From Hofstenia miamia (Eukaryota; Xenacoelomorpha; Acoela; Hofsteniidae), in NCBI GenBank assembly GCA_900660155.1, contig CABFPE010000611.1, forward strand, positions 110,844 through 174,843: DNA of 64,000 nucleotides, written 5' to 3'. Positions 47,261 to 58,660 of this stretch are shown here, one piece after another. Each line of letters opens with the position of its first letter. The first letter of the stretch is position 1. The notes below the pieces were generated by a model, which worked only from the letters and a program-made list of their open reading frames with translations, did not search any database and was not told the origin of the DNA. The position numbers and the translations under genes were made by a program.

Positions 47261-49215
47261 ACATTATAATAAGTCATCATTAAAATTATTTATATACATC
47301 ACACCACAAATAAACACTTGGCATTGTAAAGAAAAATTTGCACCAATATAATGTTTAGATTTTGGAGTTTGAAAATATATGCTTTCATATGACATTTGTT
47401 CTCATTATTACAGAAAAACGCCGAGGCGGTAAAAGCGTACTGGTGGGAACTGACCAAACTATATACATTGTTGACTCTACTTTCAGCAATTATAGAAATA
47501 TTAGCATTTAAATAAAGTTCACAAACGTCAATCTAAAAATGTTACTGGCGTTTTATTGATGAAATTGCATACGCTATCCAGCTTAAATAGTATCGTTAAG
47601 CTTCACTGTTTGTGATTTTACAAAATTCCTTTATAAACTTTTGTATTTGAACATGTCACTCTTCACAAAATAAAATATAAAATAGTCGAAAGCAACAATA
47701 GGAAACAAAACAATTAAAATGTCTAACTACACTTTCCTTTTACACCAAGATTTTGGCAAATAACCTCGGTTAAGGAAAAAAATGAGAACTCTACACAAAT
47801 ATATTTCATTTAAAAAACATTAAAAAATATGTTTTACATCTTTAACAGTTTCAATTGTAAATAGGCCACATTATTAAGCACATTAGAAATGGGAATGATT
47901 TCCTTAAATGCCACCACCAATAGTGTTTCAAATCTATTTAATACATTTTTTAAGAACATCCAATTATTACATGATATATTTATGATGCACCAATACACTG
48001 ACGTTGTCATGAAAAAATATAAATGGGATTAAAAAAGAATCTCTCAACATTGCCACTAACAAAAAGATAGAATTTGGCCTCCAAGGTTCTCACTTGAACT
48101 GCCACAAACTGAAAAACGCTTCAATTCAGATCATCCGAAAATTCCATAATTTGATTGAGATCTGGGTTCTTAGATAAAATTCAGCTTAATTGTGTCCAGC
48201 TGAATCTCCAAGTGTTTGATGCTTTAAAAATCATTCAATTAATAATGAAAAAAAGAACATTTGGGGCAAGAAATGATGGTTGAGGGTTGAGTAAGACTAT
48301 TTGGTGTGATTAAGCTCAATGACAGTCTGGTAGCTAAGTCTGCAAAATTCACTCTCAATCGGTGTTTGACGTTGTTTGCATTTTAAATGAAGTCATTTGA
48401 GCATTTGATGAATTCAGGCCACTGTATTTCAATTTCGACATTCTCCCTGAGAGAAATTGTCTCCAAAACACAGGTGAATAAATTAGTCCTATTCAGGTGA
48501 CGACAACGAGGTCGAGTAATACAGTATTGCAAACTGAATCACTGTGTGACAGGTTCTTAAGAAATGCAAGTGGCTAATTATTAAAATAGCTTTTATTACA
48601 AAAAAAAGAGCAAGTTTGGAATACTATACTGCAAATTTGCAACAGTACAAAAAAACTACTTCAACAAGAAGGGTGTTATTTAAAATCTTGATTAAATTTG
48701 CATAAAGTAAGTTTTAATTATTGTAAGGAGAATTCCTGAGTGAAAAGTGTGTTATAGTAATTTTCCCACTCCGTTCTTCAACGGATCTAAATCATATTGA
48801 AGTCTTTCTTCCAGATTTAAAAAACAAGCCATATTGTATTAGACTAAAAGCACCAACCATAATATTGCTAGTTTAACATATTGAAGTATAAATCAGGTTT
48901 AGGCTGAGGTTTTAAATAAGAAATATCGTCTATTGTTTGAAAAGGCTAAAAGTGTGAACAATTATTAGATAGAATAAAATGTGTATTATTCCTTTAATAT
49001 ATTTTTAAATGAAGGTTTTCAATTGCCTATTTCTGGATATTTTTGCAAATTGACTCCCTCCTGCTGCAAATTTGTTCTTATTGTTGTGATTGTCTGTAAT
49101 TGATCAATGTTTGTTTTTCAACTACGCATGGCGTGACTTTTAAGCTCATAATAATAGTAGAAAGAAGCATATAAAAGTGTCTCCTTTTACTGTGAAACTG
49201 ACTAACTTTAAAAAG
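47261..49215 (+). repeat. Right palindrome arm, central part
   Basis: It is inverted relative to 43190-46260 as listed there, and direct relative to parts of 17760-19360. No gene. A 76-codon frame on the minus strand (49078-49308) is inside this repeat and not convincing. Confidence 0.75.
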
Positions 49216-49990
49216 AAGAATGCCATTAAAATGGTTTGACAGCACAGACTTTGATGTCCTTATTATTACAACTAATACAGTTATAGATCGTTCAAATGCA
49301 TTGCTCAATGAATGTCATTTCAAGTTTTTTTATACATTTCAAATTCAACATGATTGTCTTGAGTGTAGGTTTGGTTGTTGCCACCAGATGAGTGGTGGGC
49401 GCTTTTTTGAGGCTATGTGAAGTTGAAAATTCCGAGAAACTGATTATGCTGCGATCCTTTCACAAAAATCATGATGCTAATAGTATTTCAGATATTCTAG
49501 TGAGCCCTTTGGAGGAGCTGATTAATCAATCAGAATTGTGCACTGCTGAAGATGATCTACTTGATCTAAAAACTCTGAGTTGAAGGTAGTTACATATGTT
49601 AGTGGTAATTTTTTGCAAATTTTATTTATCCCAAGTCAGCTGTGAAGGCTGCAGCAATTCTCTCATTAGACTTTCAGATAACACCAACGAATTAAATGAA
49701 TATTTTGATTTGGTCAACAGAGGAGGACTTAGAAAGCCATCAGTTAGTACTTGTCATCTAGTATTTCATTTGAAAATATCCCACATTTCTTCAACAAAAT
49801 ACTGTACTTACATTGCTTGGAATAATATGAAATGAACTAGTTAGTTCATCAATTCATTTAAAGAAATTGGTAACTTCTTCCGTAAACATATTCTTCAACA
49901 ACCTACAAAAAAGACATCATGATGAGGCAACTAATAGCAAGTATATTGGAATGGAGTTATTGAAGAATAGGGCCTGAATACACCACCCTA
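49216..49990. other. Right-arm insert, no gene recognised
   Basis: This stretch has no counterpart in the left arm. It contains several open frames of 60-80 codons on the plus strand that match nothing I know; they may be decayed retroelement sequence given what follows. Confidence 0.4.
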
Positions 49991-50016
49991 ACTCTAACCT
50001 GAGCCACTAATACCCC

Positions 50017-50469
50017 ATGAAAGACTACTACTTCCCCTTCATAAAATTGCAGTTAATATTGCAGAAATTTCACACAAAATATTTCTTAAATGTGTTGAAT
50101 AACTCCAGATATCTGCAAAGTTATCGGATACATGAAAGAAGTGCAAGTCCAGTAATTGAAAATTTAAAAGAAATCTTCTCAGAACATGGAAGTCCACATG
50201 AGATTGTTGCAGACAATATTGCCTTTGGCTCTGTTGAATTTAGGACTTTTGTACATGTTCTAGATATCATTGAATCATACAGTAGTCCTCATTATCTACA
50301 ATCCAATGGAATGACTGAGAGAAGAGTTAACACATTCAGAAAGATTTTCAAGAAAAATCGTGATACAGAATGGCACAGATGGAATACAACAACACGCCTT
50401 TATTTTTATGCACATACTCACCATTTCGACTATTATGTAGTCAGTTCCTATGTTCAAATGTACTTATGA
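50017..50469 (+). pseudogene. LTR-retroelement integrase fragment (fossil)
   Basis: The frame contains ENLKEIFSEHGSPHEIVADN, then FRTFVHVLDI, then SSPHYLQSNGMTERRVNTFR. This is the layout of the integrase catalytic core of Ty3/gypsy elements: the stretch around the second acidic residue, then SxPxYxxxNGxxER. No LTRs or other parts in this orientation are visible nearby. It is an isolated, broken fragment. Confidence 0.7.
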
Positions 50470-50622
50470 CAAGGAGTGCACTCATGCCAAAAGTAGCTTT
50501 GCAAACCAAATTTAAAGGAAACAAAAGAAAGTATAGATAGTTACAAGAAAAGGATTTCCTGGAGATGTATATTTTGTATGAAGAATATAAATCTTTCTCT
50601 AATAAGGCTGTTTCCGGTTGTC

Positions 50623-50870
50623 CTAAATTACATGCTTTGCTTGGGTTCTTAGCAAATTTACACATTGATAAATGCTTAAGTTTGATTTTGATAACTTGAA
50701 AAGCTGATATTGTTCAAACACCTTGTTGGTGCCTCTTTTGAAGTAATCATCAAACTTTGGCACAACATCAATGAATTTGCTTTGGTCTTCTGTTCCTGAA
50801 CAGAAGTTTGTGAAAATTTTATTGGCAGCAACTCCAAGAAAACTAAGCAAAATTCCAATTAGAACTTCAT
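50623..50870 (-). pseudogene. LTR-retroelement gag fragment (fossil), opposite orientation
   Basis: The minus strand gives a stretch with FIDVVPKFDDYFKRGTNKVF and later NLLRTQAKHV. It resembles the KxxxVLxKFxxYCxPxxNxxYER...LRxxAKxC pattern of Ty3/gypsy gag proteins. It lies tail to tail with the integrase fragment, so the two are either from different insertions or rearranged. Broken fragment. Confidence 0.6.
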
Positions 50871-50969
50871 GAGTTTTTTATCTGCTTCAAAAGCCTATAT
50901 AAAGAACATGAAATTCCACTTCCATTTAATCTACTCAAACACAACAAATAGTGTCAAATTGTTATGCAG

Positions 50970-51984
50970 TGGAGATTTTTAGCGATAACTTTTTTCATAA
51001 GCTGATGCCTATATGTGCAAATGCCATAAAGCAGTTCATTGTATATTTTATTAAAATTTTGACAGATTTCAACGCATAGGAATTTGCATCAATTAACAGG
51101 GGGAAAAATTTGAAGTTGTTATCTCCTCCAAAAATCTGAATGATTGCTGGTGTATTGAGCTGAATGACAGCCTTGTGGTCTGCAATATGCGCTGTCCATC
51201 GGTATTTGACGTTGTTTGCATCGTATCTGAAGTTATTTGAGCATTTGATGAGTTCAGGCCGTTGTGTTTCAATTTCAGCATTCTTCCTGAGAGAAATATC
51301 GGGGAAATTTAAATAATGGAATTAATGCACTAGTGCAGATAACATAATTCTAGCTTCCATGAATGAATATCAAAATATTAACATAATTCTAGCTTCCATG
51401 AATGAATATCAAAATATTTGCCCACAATTTCACATATTTTAAATACTGGTTCGTTTTTGAAAAACACTATTTGTGAATATATAAAGACACCGCAATTTAT
51501 AATTATCCGCAAAAGTCATTTAATTAAAATTCGATCTTGAACAGATTGCAACGAAATTTTACAGAAATAATTACTAAACCAATTATTCAATGTGTCTGAA
51601 CTCATTTGTAATTTTTGGTCACATTAAAGTATTTTTGATGAACCATTCACCCCATTGGACTTACTTAACTCACTCCTCTAGAACTGGGACTAAATATTTC
51701 AAATTTTGATAAAATAGAAGCCGTGCTGTTGAACCAATGGACTACTAGACCAGAAGATGTCATGGGATTGACATGGGATATGGAAAGATGTAGAAATTAA
51801 TGGAAATATATGAAAATTCTTTTAAAATAGTTGTGGAAATTGAATGGAAATGGAAGAAAATCGCATTTCTATATGTAAGTTTAGGTTCTTTTAAGATGTA
51901 TATTCTGAAGAATTGCAGTTTTTGCTATAAAAAATAAAAGTAAAAAAGTAACTATTAGCCTTAAGGTAATGCGTGGGTGGGGGG
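50970..51984 (+). repeat. Right palindrome arm, upstream flank of copy C
   Basis: 50985-51300 matches 44480-45180 inverted, without the hAT MITE. 51300-51984 matches 41970-42760 inverted. A 38-bp phrase around TAGCTTCCATGAATGAATAT is tandemly doubled at 51340-51417. Confidence 0.8.
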
Positions 51985-52376
51985 NNNNNNNNNNNNNNNN
52001 NNNNNNNNNNNNNNNNNNNNNNNNNNNNNNNNNNNNNNNNNNNNNNNNNNNNNNNNNNNNNNNNNNNNNNNNNNNNNNNNNNNNNNNNNNNNNNNNNNNN
52101 NNNNNNNNNNNNNNNNNNNNNNNNNNNNNNNNNNNNNNNNNNNNNNNNNNNNNNNNNNNNNNNNNNNNNNNNNNNNNNNNNNNNNNNNNNNNNNNNNNNN
52201 NNNNNNNNNNNNNNNNNNNNNNNNNNNNNNNNNNNNNNNNNNNNNNNNNNNNNNNNNNNNNNNNNNNNNNNNNNNNNNNNNNNNNNNNNNNNNNNNNNNN
52301 NNNNNNNNNNNNNNNNNNNNNNNNNNNNNNNNNNNNNNNNNNNNNNNNNNNNNNNNNNNNNNNNNNNNNNNNNNNN
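51985..52376. other. Assembly gap (392 N) at a G-rich tract
   Basis: Mirror of the gap at 41729-41958. Confidence 0.99.
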
Positions 52377-53036
52377 ATCAGCACTCTGCTTGCTGGGGGT
52401 AGCCAGAGGTTTCTTAAGATGAAAGGCGCCCTTTTAGGAGTATTGTCCGGACCCGCATCTTGGTTCCGCCCACTGATTTAGTCTGTTGGCTTCTTCAGTA
52501 ACCCCATATATATATATATATATATAAGCAATTCCTGTTAGACTTTCTCCAACACAGCCCAAGAATTTGGAAAAATTATTGTTTGAGTTTTCAATAATAT
52601 ATTTTTGTTGTTTTTCAAACAAACTTAGAAAAACCCGATTATAAAAATTCTGAAAGATATCTCATTGTCGACTCAGTTCAATATATAAAATTTGAAATGT
52701 CATATTTATCAAAAAATTTTTCTCTAAAGTGAAGTGTCAACTTCACCGATGCAGAAAAAAATTTTGTCATTTATTATTACTCAAATTATTATTTTTTGAC
52801 TACCCTTGCTTGAGGATTTTAGTCAGGATTAGGATTTAGGATTTGAGCATCCCTATGCTTATTTGAAAATTAAGAATTTTGTAAGGTGTTTCTAGTGAAC
52901 GTTAGTTGCAGAGCCATATCAGTTTAGTCAGTGCAACCAAAAATTCTATATTCTTGAACATGCACTTGAAAAAAATAATGTTTCAGTACTTGATTTGCTC
53001 GCACTTTTAGTGGTTTATTTACTGAAGTCTTTTAGA
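52377..53036 (+). repeat. GST upstream flank in the right palindrome arm
   Basis: It matches 40430-41100 inverted: the moderately GC-rich repeat, the (TA)n tract at 52505-52526, then the flank up to the ATG. The candidate initiator TCAGTTTAGTCAGTGCAAC is at 52919-52937. Confidence 0.85.
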
Positions 53037-53214
53037 ATGTCAACACCAGTGCTTTACTATTTCCCCGTTTAAGCACGCGCTGAACTTATTCGCTTCGTCT
53101 TAGCATATGGAGGAATCGAATATACAGAAGTAAACAACATTAGGGCCACATACAAAAATGATAGCCCTTTTGGTTCTGTTCCATTCATGGATATTGAAGG
53201 AAAACATTATGCTC

Positions 53215-54507
53215 AATCAATGGCCCTGGCAAAATATTTCGCTTAAAAGGTTTGAAAATATATTTCTAAACTTAAAATTGAAGATAATATATCATTCAAA
53301 GTGCATCTTAAATACAATTTCTTTACAGGACACTTAAAGTAGCAATGAAAATATCATACAATTTAATTTAACTTAAATTGGATAGAGAATATCAATACTC
53401 TCTTATTATATATAAGAGCGAAATCCATAAGCTGCCAGAATCAATTATCCTTAAATGTGTATTTACATCTACTAGTTTGATAGATGGTATTAAAATTGTC
53501 TTGTACATTTCAACTTTCAATGTCTGTTTTGTGGATTGCAAATTAGAATTGAACAAATATAGATTCCACTTCTGTGACCACGTGCTTGTGTGGGTAAATC
53601 AATATAAAAAGAAAACTTCGGTCTCATAGGGAAAAGAATATTCATACTGATATAACTAGGTCATATTTGTTACATTTTTAGGCACNGTAATGTAGCTTTA
53701 CAGGGGATCATATCGTTTCCCACCTCTTGGTTTAATATTGAGTTGTTGTATTTCAGTTTCATGTTTTTTGTTGTTGCTTCTTCTTTCCGCAGTTGCGTGG
53801 TTATCGCTTTTGTGATTTCCTCAACGAATTTTTTCTTTTCTACCTCATTCTAGTCTTCTGAGGAGTCCTCTGATAGGTGGTCATGGAGTGGTGAAGCTCG
53901 TAGTTCCCGTTCTTTCCTACCTACAAACTGAAAATTGTGGGATTGTATTTTATCTTGTTTGTCCTTCTTCAGCTGCAATAACCTCAACTTGTCTTTTAGT
54001 TGAGCTATTTCCTCTTGCCTCAGATCTTTATCTTCNAATCAATGGCCCTGGCAAAATATTTCGCTTAAAAGGTTTGAAAATATATTTCTAAACTTAAAAT
54101 TGAAGATAATATATCATTCAAAGTGCATCTTAAATACAATTTCTTTACAGGACACTTAAAGTAGCAATGAAAATATCATACAATTTAATTTAACTTAAAT
54201 TGGATAGAGAATATCAATACTCTCTTATTATATATAAGAGCGAAATCCATAAGCTGCCAGAATCAATTATCCTTAAATGTGTATTTACATCTACTAGTTT
54301 GATAGATGGTATTAAAATTGTCTTGTACATTTCAACTTTCAATGTCTGTTTTGTGGATTGCAAATTAGAATTGAACAAATATAGATTCCACTTCTGTGAC
54401 CACGTGCTTGTGTGGGTAAATCAATATAAAAAGAAAACTTCGGTCTCATAGGGAAAAGAATATTCATACTGATATAACTAGGTCATATTTGTTACATTTT
54501 TAGGCAC
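53215..54507. repeat. 471-bp contig-end overlap around a foreign contig
   Basis: 53215-53685 recurs at 54037-54507 (offset 822). The 348 bp between the Ns at 53686 and 54036 match nothing in the other GST introns. Merging the overlap removes the apparent second exon-1 end and gives an intron close in structure to copy B. Confidence 0.85.
53687..54035 (-). other. Foreign contig with a charged, coiled-coil-like reading frame
   Basis: Read on the minus strand, almost the whole 348 bp is open, giving a Lys/Glu/Gln-rich product (LRQEEIAQLKDKLRLLQLKK, then SEDSSED, then KKKFVEEITKAITTQLRKEE). Heptad-like spacing of leucines suggests a coiled coil. Base composition is much less AT-rich than the intron around it. 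It could be part of a transposon ORF1 or gag-like protein, or an exon of an unrelated gene. It almost certainly does not belong at this place. Confidence 0.5.
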
Positions 54508-55157
54508 CAATCACCGACAATCTTTACCAAGCCTCTTATGTCAATTCATTAAAAACGAGGTTGTTTCCAAGAGTTTTGAATTCATAAAATATTCCTGATT
54601 AAATGAAAACTTGAAAATGACTAATTTTGTGTAAACCATTTGTGAAATTAAGTGACAACACTTCCTATTTTACTAGCAAATAATTATGTATATGCATTTG
54701 TCGCATGATGATTAAGTGGGGATTTTATGTAAACAATATATTATTAACCTATGTTTAGGCTGGATTACTGGGAAGCAATGACCTAGAATAGTTGGAAATT
54801 AGCTCGTATGCAGATTATATCATTATAGATTGCGTTGATCCATCCATTAAGCATCACATGCCAAAATATTATACAAAGGATGTTTCTAATGAGCAACTAG
54901 ATGTATTGAAAAAAGAGAATTTGCAGTGATATATCAAAACAGCAGAGTTGCTTGAGAAGTTGGCCAAGGGTGATTATCTGCTTGGAGATAAGATTACGTT
55001 TGCTGACATCGCTTTAGCTTATGCTTGTAATTTCGGCAACGCGTTCTTGCCACCTAACTTTAGAGAGAGTCTCAGTCCGAAAATTAATGCCATTGTCGAC
55101 AGGCTCTACAATCATCACGGTATTAAAGAGCATATTAAGAACCGCAAGGGGTGGTAA

Positions 55158-56440
55158 GGGTGGCGAATGCCATGGGCCTCACGATTTTGGGGCCCCGTAC
55201 TAAACAATCAATAGAGAAAAGTTATTAGAAAATTTAAGAAAAATAAAATTAAATCTTCCGCAATATGAATTCAGTAATTATCTTGCTATTTACATTTGAA
55301 CATTAGAGTACTTATACATACATTAATTTCTATGTTATGATTTACAACAAATAATTAAGATATTGATTTTAACTTTATAATTAAGATATTTGTGATCCAC
55401 CATATATACAGAATGATAAATAGATTTGTAACTGCTATCAATCCAGAATGATATAGCATACAATTTAATAGAATATTTTAGTAAAAAAGCAAGAAATAGT
55501 TATTTAAATAAATATGTCCTAATTAACAAATATGATTTAATTCAATTTGTTTCCAAAATTCAAAGAAAATTTTTCGATAAATATAACCTTCAAGAAATAC
55601 AATATGGCTATTTGTTCTATCCTATTACTATATCTTTTCTTTTTATGTATAACACATTTTTGCAGTTGCTTCAATTTTTTGCATCTAAGATTTGATTTGT
55701 TGACAAAATATACAAAATTTTATTAAGCATATACTAAGCTTGACAAGTAGAAATTATATAGTTATATACTTAGGATACAGTTATATAAATGTATCTATAT
55801 TTTGCTAATATTATTATATCATATTGGTTTATGTTATTTTTAATATAATTTTAAAATTTCTACATTATTTTATATTTCATTATAATATTAAAAATAAAAA
55901 TAAAAATAATAGTAATTGTATTATTATATGCAGTGGCAAGAAATGAACACAGTTATTTGTTAAATTATTAAAATACAAGATGTAATAAAAATTAGATTTG
56001 AAATTCAAGGCATATATTGCATACATAAAGCATTCCCAAGGAACTGATAGCAAAAAAATTTTTAAAGTTCTAATAATTCTCTTGTTTACACTTTAAAATT
56101 CTTGAAACAATCACTTCCCTCTAAAGTAACTAAAAACACTTTAAAGTATTAGATATGTTTTCAAAACACTGATCTATTTTATAGTGACTTAAAGATACTT
56201 TAAAATTTCATATTGCTCTCCAAACCTTTAATTTTATAAAGTTGCTTAAATGTTAAAATATTAAATGAGCAGTATCTAAAAATAAAAAATTCTCTTTAAA
56301 ATGCTTAATATGTTTGTATTATCCTCATATTGCAATGTATATACTTACTGAAACGGCGTTTTGGATTCAGAACTGATATCTTAAACTGTTAGAATGAAAT
56401 TATATACCATTATCTTTAATTATATTATCGAGCAAAAATG
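55158..56440. other. AT-rich spacer, no gene
   Basis: The first 40 bp (GGCGAATGCCATGGGCCTCA and GGGGCCCCG) are GC-rich and may be the end of an unidentified insert that removed the end of copy C. The rest is extremely AT-rich with no coding signal. Confidence 0.45.
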
Positions 56441-56443
56441 ATG

Positions 56444-56491
<48 letters not shown>

Positions 56492-56540
56492 TATATATAT
56501 TATTATTATTATTATTATTATTACTTTTATTATTATTATG
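56441..56540. repeat. (TA)n and (TTA)n microsatellite
   Basis: A TA tract grades into ATT/TTA trinucleotides. It sits at the 3' end of the minus-strand LINE that follows and may be its tail. Confidence 0.95.
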
Positions 56541-57650
56541 AATGTATATTTGAATCACAAGAAAGATCACACTACGAGATAGATTAGTTATATAATCGGC
56601 TACGAGTTGGTATAAACTGACTTCTGCGTCTTTGAGTTTTGCAAAGCTCTATTCTAAAATGACCAGATGCAGTAGGTTTATCAGGCAAGAGGGCTTCCAA
56701 CCGATTATCAAGATTTCTAATTGCTTTTTTGAATAAATGTATACTTAATTTTTCTCTTCGGATAGCAACAGATTCGATTGATTCATCGTGACACCCAATA
56801 ATTTTAAGCGCACATTTCTGAATTCTTTCAAATTGTATATTTAATGTATTGGATAGCTCGACAAACACTGGGCAAGCGTATTCCATTAATGAGCGCATAT
56901 TGGTGCAATATATTTTTAGTAGCTCTGAGGTGTCACATACATTCCTTAGTGATTTAAGCGTATAGAGTCGTTGTGAACATTTTCTCGCAATACTGTGAAC
57001 GTGAGTTTTCCATTTGAGATCAGAGGTTAGTGTGATTCCTAAAAGTGGTAAAAAATTCACTGTTGGAATTTCATGGGTATCCAATTCTAGCTCTTTAAAT
57101 CTTTTGGAACAATAAGTTGCTTGCATTCGGATGGATTCATTTTAAGCCCATTTTTTCCCCACCAATTGTGTATAGAACTAATTTTAGAATTGAATATGCC
57201 ATTGCATGAAGTCATAATTGATGAAATATCGTCAGCAAATTTAAACATAAATGAGTCATCAGTCGAGTGTTTGAGATCAGATATGTAATAGCAAATAATG
57301 TAGGTCCCCATATTGACTCTTGCGGAAGGCCGCTGGTTACCAGTCTAGTATTGCTGCAAAGCATACCCATTCTAACTCGAAGAAAGCGGTTAGTAAGGTA
57401 GTCATTTAACCAGTTCAGAAAACCATTTGTAAATCCATAAGAAGAAAGGTGCTGCAAAAGAAGTTTATGGGGAGCAGTATCGAAAGCTTTAGTAAGGTCA
57501 AAGCTATGAATCATCACCGCATCCACGTCTTTTTGATCAACTAATCACGTCGTGAAATGCAGCAAGCTAATTAGTAAGGAAGTTGATGAGCACCATTTTT
57601 ATAGGCAAATTGTAAGCAATCACCAACCCTTACAATATGATCCTTAATAA
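56541..57650 (-). mobile_element. LINE (CR1/Jockey-like) fragment 1, 5'-truncated
   Basis: Minus strand, three frames in order. 57526-57212 has SFDLTKAFDTAPHKLLLQHL (reverse transcriptase motif A, F-D-x-x-K-A-F-D), then a decayed GLPQESIWGPTLF, which corresponds to G-x-P-Q-G-S-x-L-G-P. 57311-57087 has KFADDISSI (the F-A-D-D catalytic motif) and NGLKMNPSECK. 57126-56584 (180 codons) is the C-terminal region with GITLTSDLKWKTHV and YACPVF. The frames overlap, so at least one frameshift separates each pair. Upstream of the first frame, CLQFAYKNG is readable near 57625, so the copy starts within the reverse transcriptase and lacks the endonuclease. The 3' end is probably the microsatellite at 56441-56540. 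It lies directly before GST relic E. Confidence 0.8.
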
Positions 57651-57652
57651 AA

Positions 57653-57762
57653 TCAAGAGTCTTAGTCCGAAAATTAATGCAATTGTCGAAGGGTCTTCAA
57701 AAATCTTGTTATTAAAAAAGATATTAAGATCGCAAAGGTCCAAATGTTCTACTACGTCCAAC
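57653..57762 (+). pseudogene. Relic E: last third of a GST exon 2
   Basis: AGTCCGAAAATTAATGCAAT through CGCAAAGGTCCAAATG and CTACGTCCAACTTGG follows the end of exon 2 of the other copies (AGTCCGAAAATTAATGCCAT ... CCACGTCCAACTTAG), with about one change in five and small indels. The stop codon is altered to TTGG. It overlaps by about 80 bp with the part still present in copy C, so it is not simply the displaced end of C but an older, separate copy. Confidence 0.7.
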
Positions 57763-57960
57763 TTGGTTGTGCTCTAATTGCTTATTACTTAAAAATTCTT
57801 CTGTGAATATATCGGTATCAGTCAAGTAATCTAAAATAATTATGTGTGAATATTTATGAATAAATGTTTATGTTAACATTTGTGAACACATGTAACAAAA
57901 TTGTACTAATAAATAGTAAGATTTTTGTTTAATTTTCACAAATATCAAAAACTAAGCACT
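57763..57960 (+). repeat. 3' flank of GST relic E
   Basis: TGTGCTCTAATTGC, TCTAAAATAATTATGTGTGA and ATGAATAAATGTTTATGTTA match the 3' flanks of A and D, including the AATAAA signal. Confidence 0.75.
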
Positions 57961-58591
57961 GAATTCTCATCCCAATGGATCGAAAGCAATATAATGTGGA
58001 GGAGAGAGTAAAGATCGTAGAAGCATATTTTGAATTAAAATCGATAACCCACACTCAACGACGATTCACGACTGACATTCCAGGAAGAAATCCTTCAAAT
58101 AGACTCACAATCAGACGTCGTCTGCAGACGTTCAGAGAAACACGATGTGTGACCAATGCGAATAAAGGACATAGTGGTAGGCCAAGGTCTGCAAGGACAG
58201 CCATTAACACTGAGACCGTGAGATAGCGTCTGGAGGAATCAACACCTATGGGGGTACCTGAAGGAGAGAGTGTACTACAAAAACCCAAAGACCATTGAAG
58301 CCTTGAAAACCAACATCCGTCATGAAATTTGAAGAATTCCTCTTGAGATGTGCAGCAATGTCATCACAAACTTCAATGTGCGTGTTGCAGCTGTAATCCA
58401 CAGAAGAGGAGCCTGGATTGAACATGTCATCAATTATTGAACTGTGTAGGAAACAAGAGACAAAGTGAGAAGACTTTTTTATCAAATTTTAATTTGTTAC
58501 TTTTGTTAGAAATCTGTAAAAAAATTTCGAATAAATGTTCATTTTGAAAACTTGTGTATAATTAAAAGTGGTAACATTTTTTTGGCCCATC

Positions 58592-58592
<1 letters not shown>
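57961..58592 (+). mobile_element. Mariner-like (IS630/Tc1) element, internally deleted
   Basis: 57975-58226 encodes the N-terminal helix-turn-helix part: MDRKQYNVEERVKIVEAYFE, then TQRRF, LTIRRRLQTFRETRCV, NANKGHSGRPRSART, the layout seen in DUF4817-like transposases of mariner-type elements. About 35 bp later the frame at 58270-58438 gives the C-terminal end: YYKNPKTIEALKTNIRHEI, one TGA, then RIPLEMCSNVITNFNVRVAA and a GAWIEH ending. The whole DDE/D catalytic core between them is missing, so this is a deletion derivative. The right end TTTTTTGGCCCATCCTGTA runs straight into (TA)n, fitting the TA target of the superfamily. I could not find the matching left end. Confidence 0.75.
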
Positions 58593-58631
<39 letters not shown>

Positions 58632-58660
58632 ATTATTATTATTTTTATTATTAAAACTTT
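58591..58660. repeat. (TA)n and (TTA)n microsatellite
   Basis: TA dinucleotides followed by ATT trinucleotides, between the mariner-like end and the 3' end of LINE fragment 2. Confidence 0.95.

Larger units (their letters stand above)
53037..55157 (+). pseudogene. Sigma-like glutathione S-transferase, copy C (pseudogene)
   Basis: Exon 1 is 53037-53249 and exon 2 runs from 54759. Lengths and splice sites match copy B, but four stops interrupt it: codon 12 (CAA to TAA, 53070-53072), codon 70 (TAA, 53244-53246), the eleventh codon of exon 2 (GAG to TAG, 54789-54791) and a TGA at 54927-54929. The end is also lost: homology stops in the codons for NRKG at about 55148 and continues into unrelated sequence with a fortuitous TAA at 55155-55157, so the PNVPPRPT tail is missing. 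The remaining C-terminal half still reads LEKLAKGDYLLGDKITFADI as in copy B. The intron is inflated here by a contig overlap and a foreign contig. Decay by point changes without frameshifts suggests that it was lost more gradually than copy A. Confidence 0.9.

Noticed and set aside
49078-49583. Short frames in the right palindrome arm as genes
   Set aside because: They overlap sequence that is repeated elsewhere without open frames, or match nothing.
53378-54451. Two identical 83-codon frames as duplicated exons
   Set aside because: They are intron sequence of GST copy C seen twice because of the contig overlap at 53215-53685 and 54037-54507.
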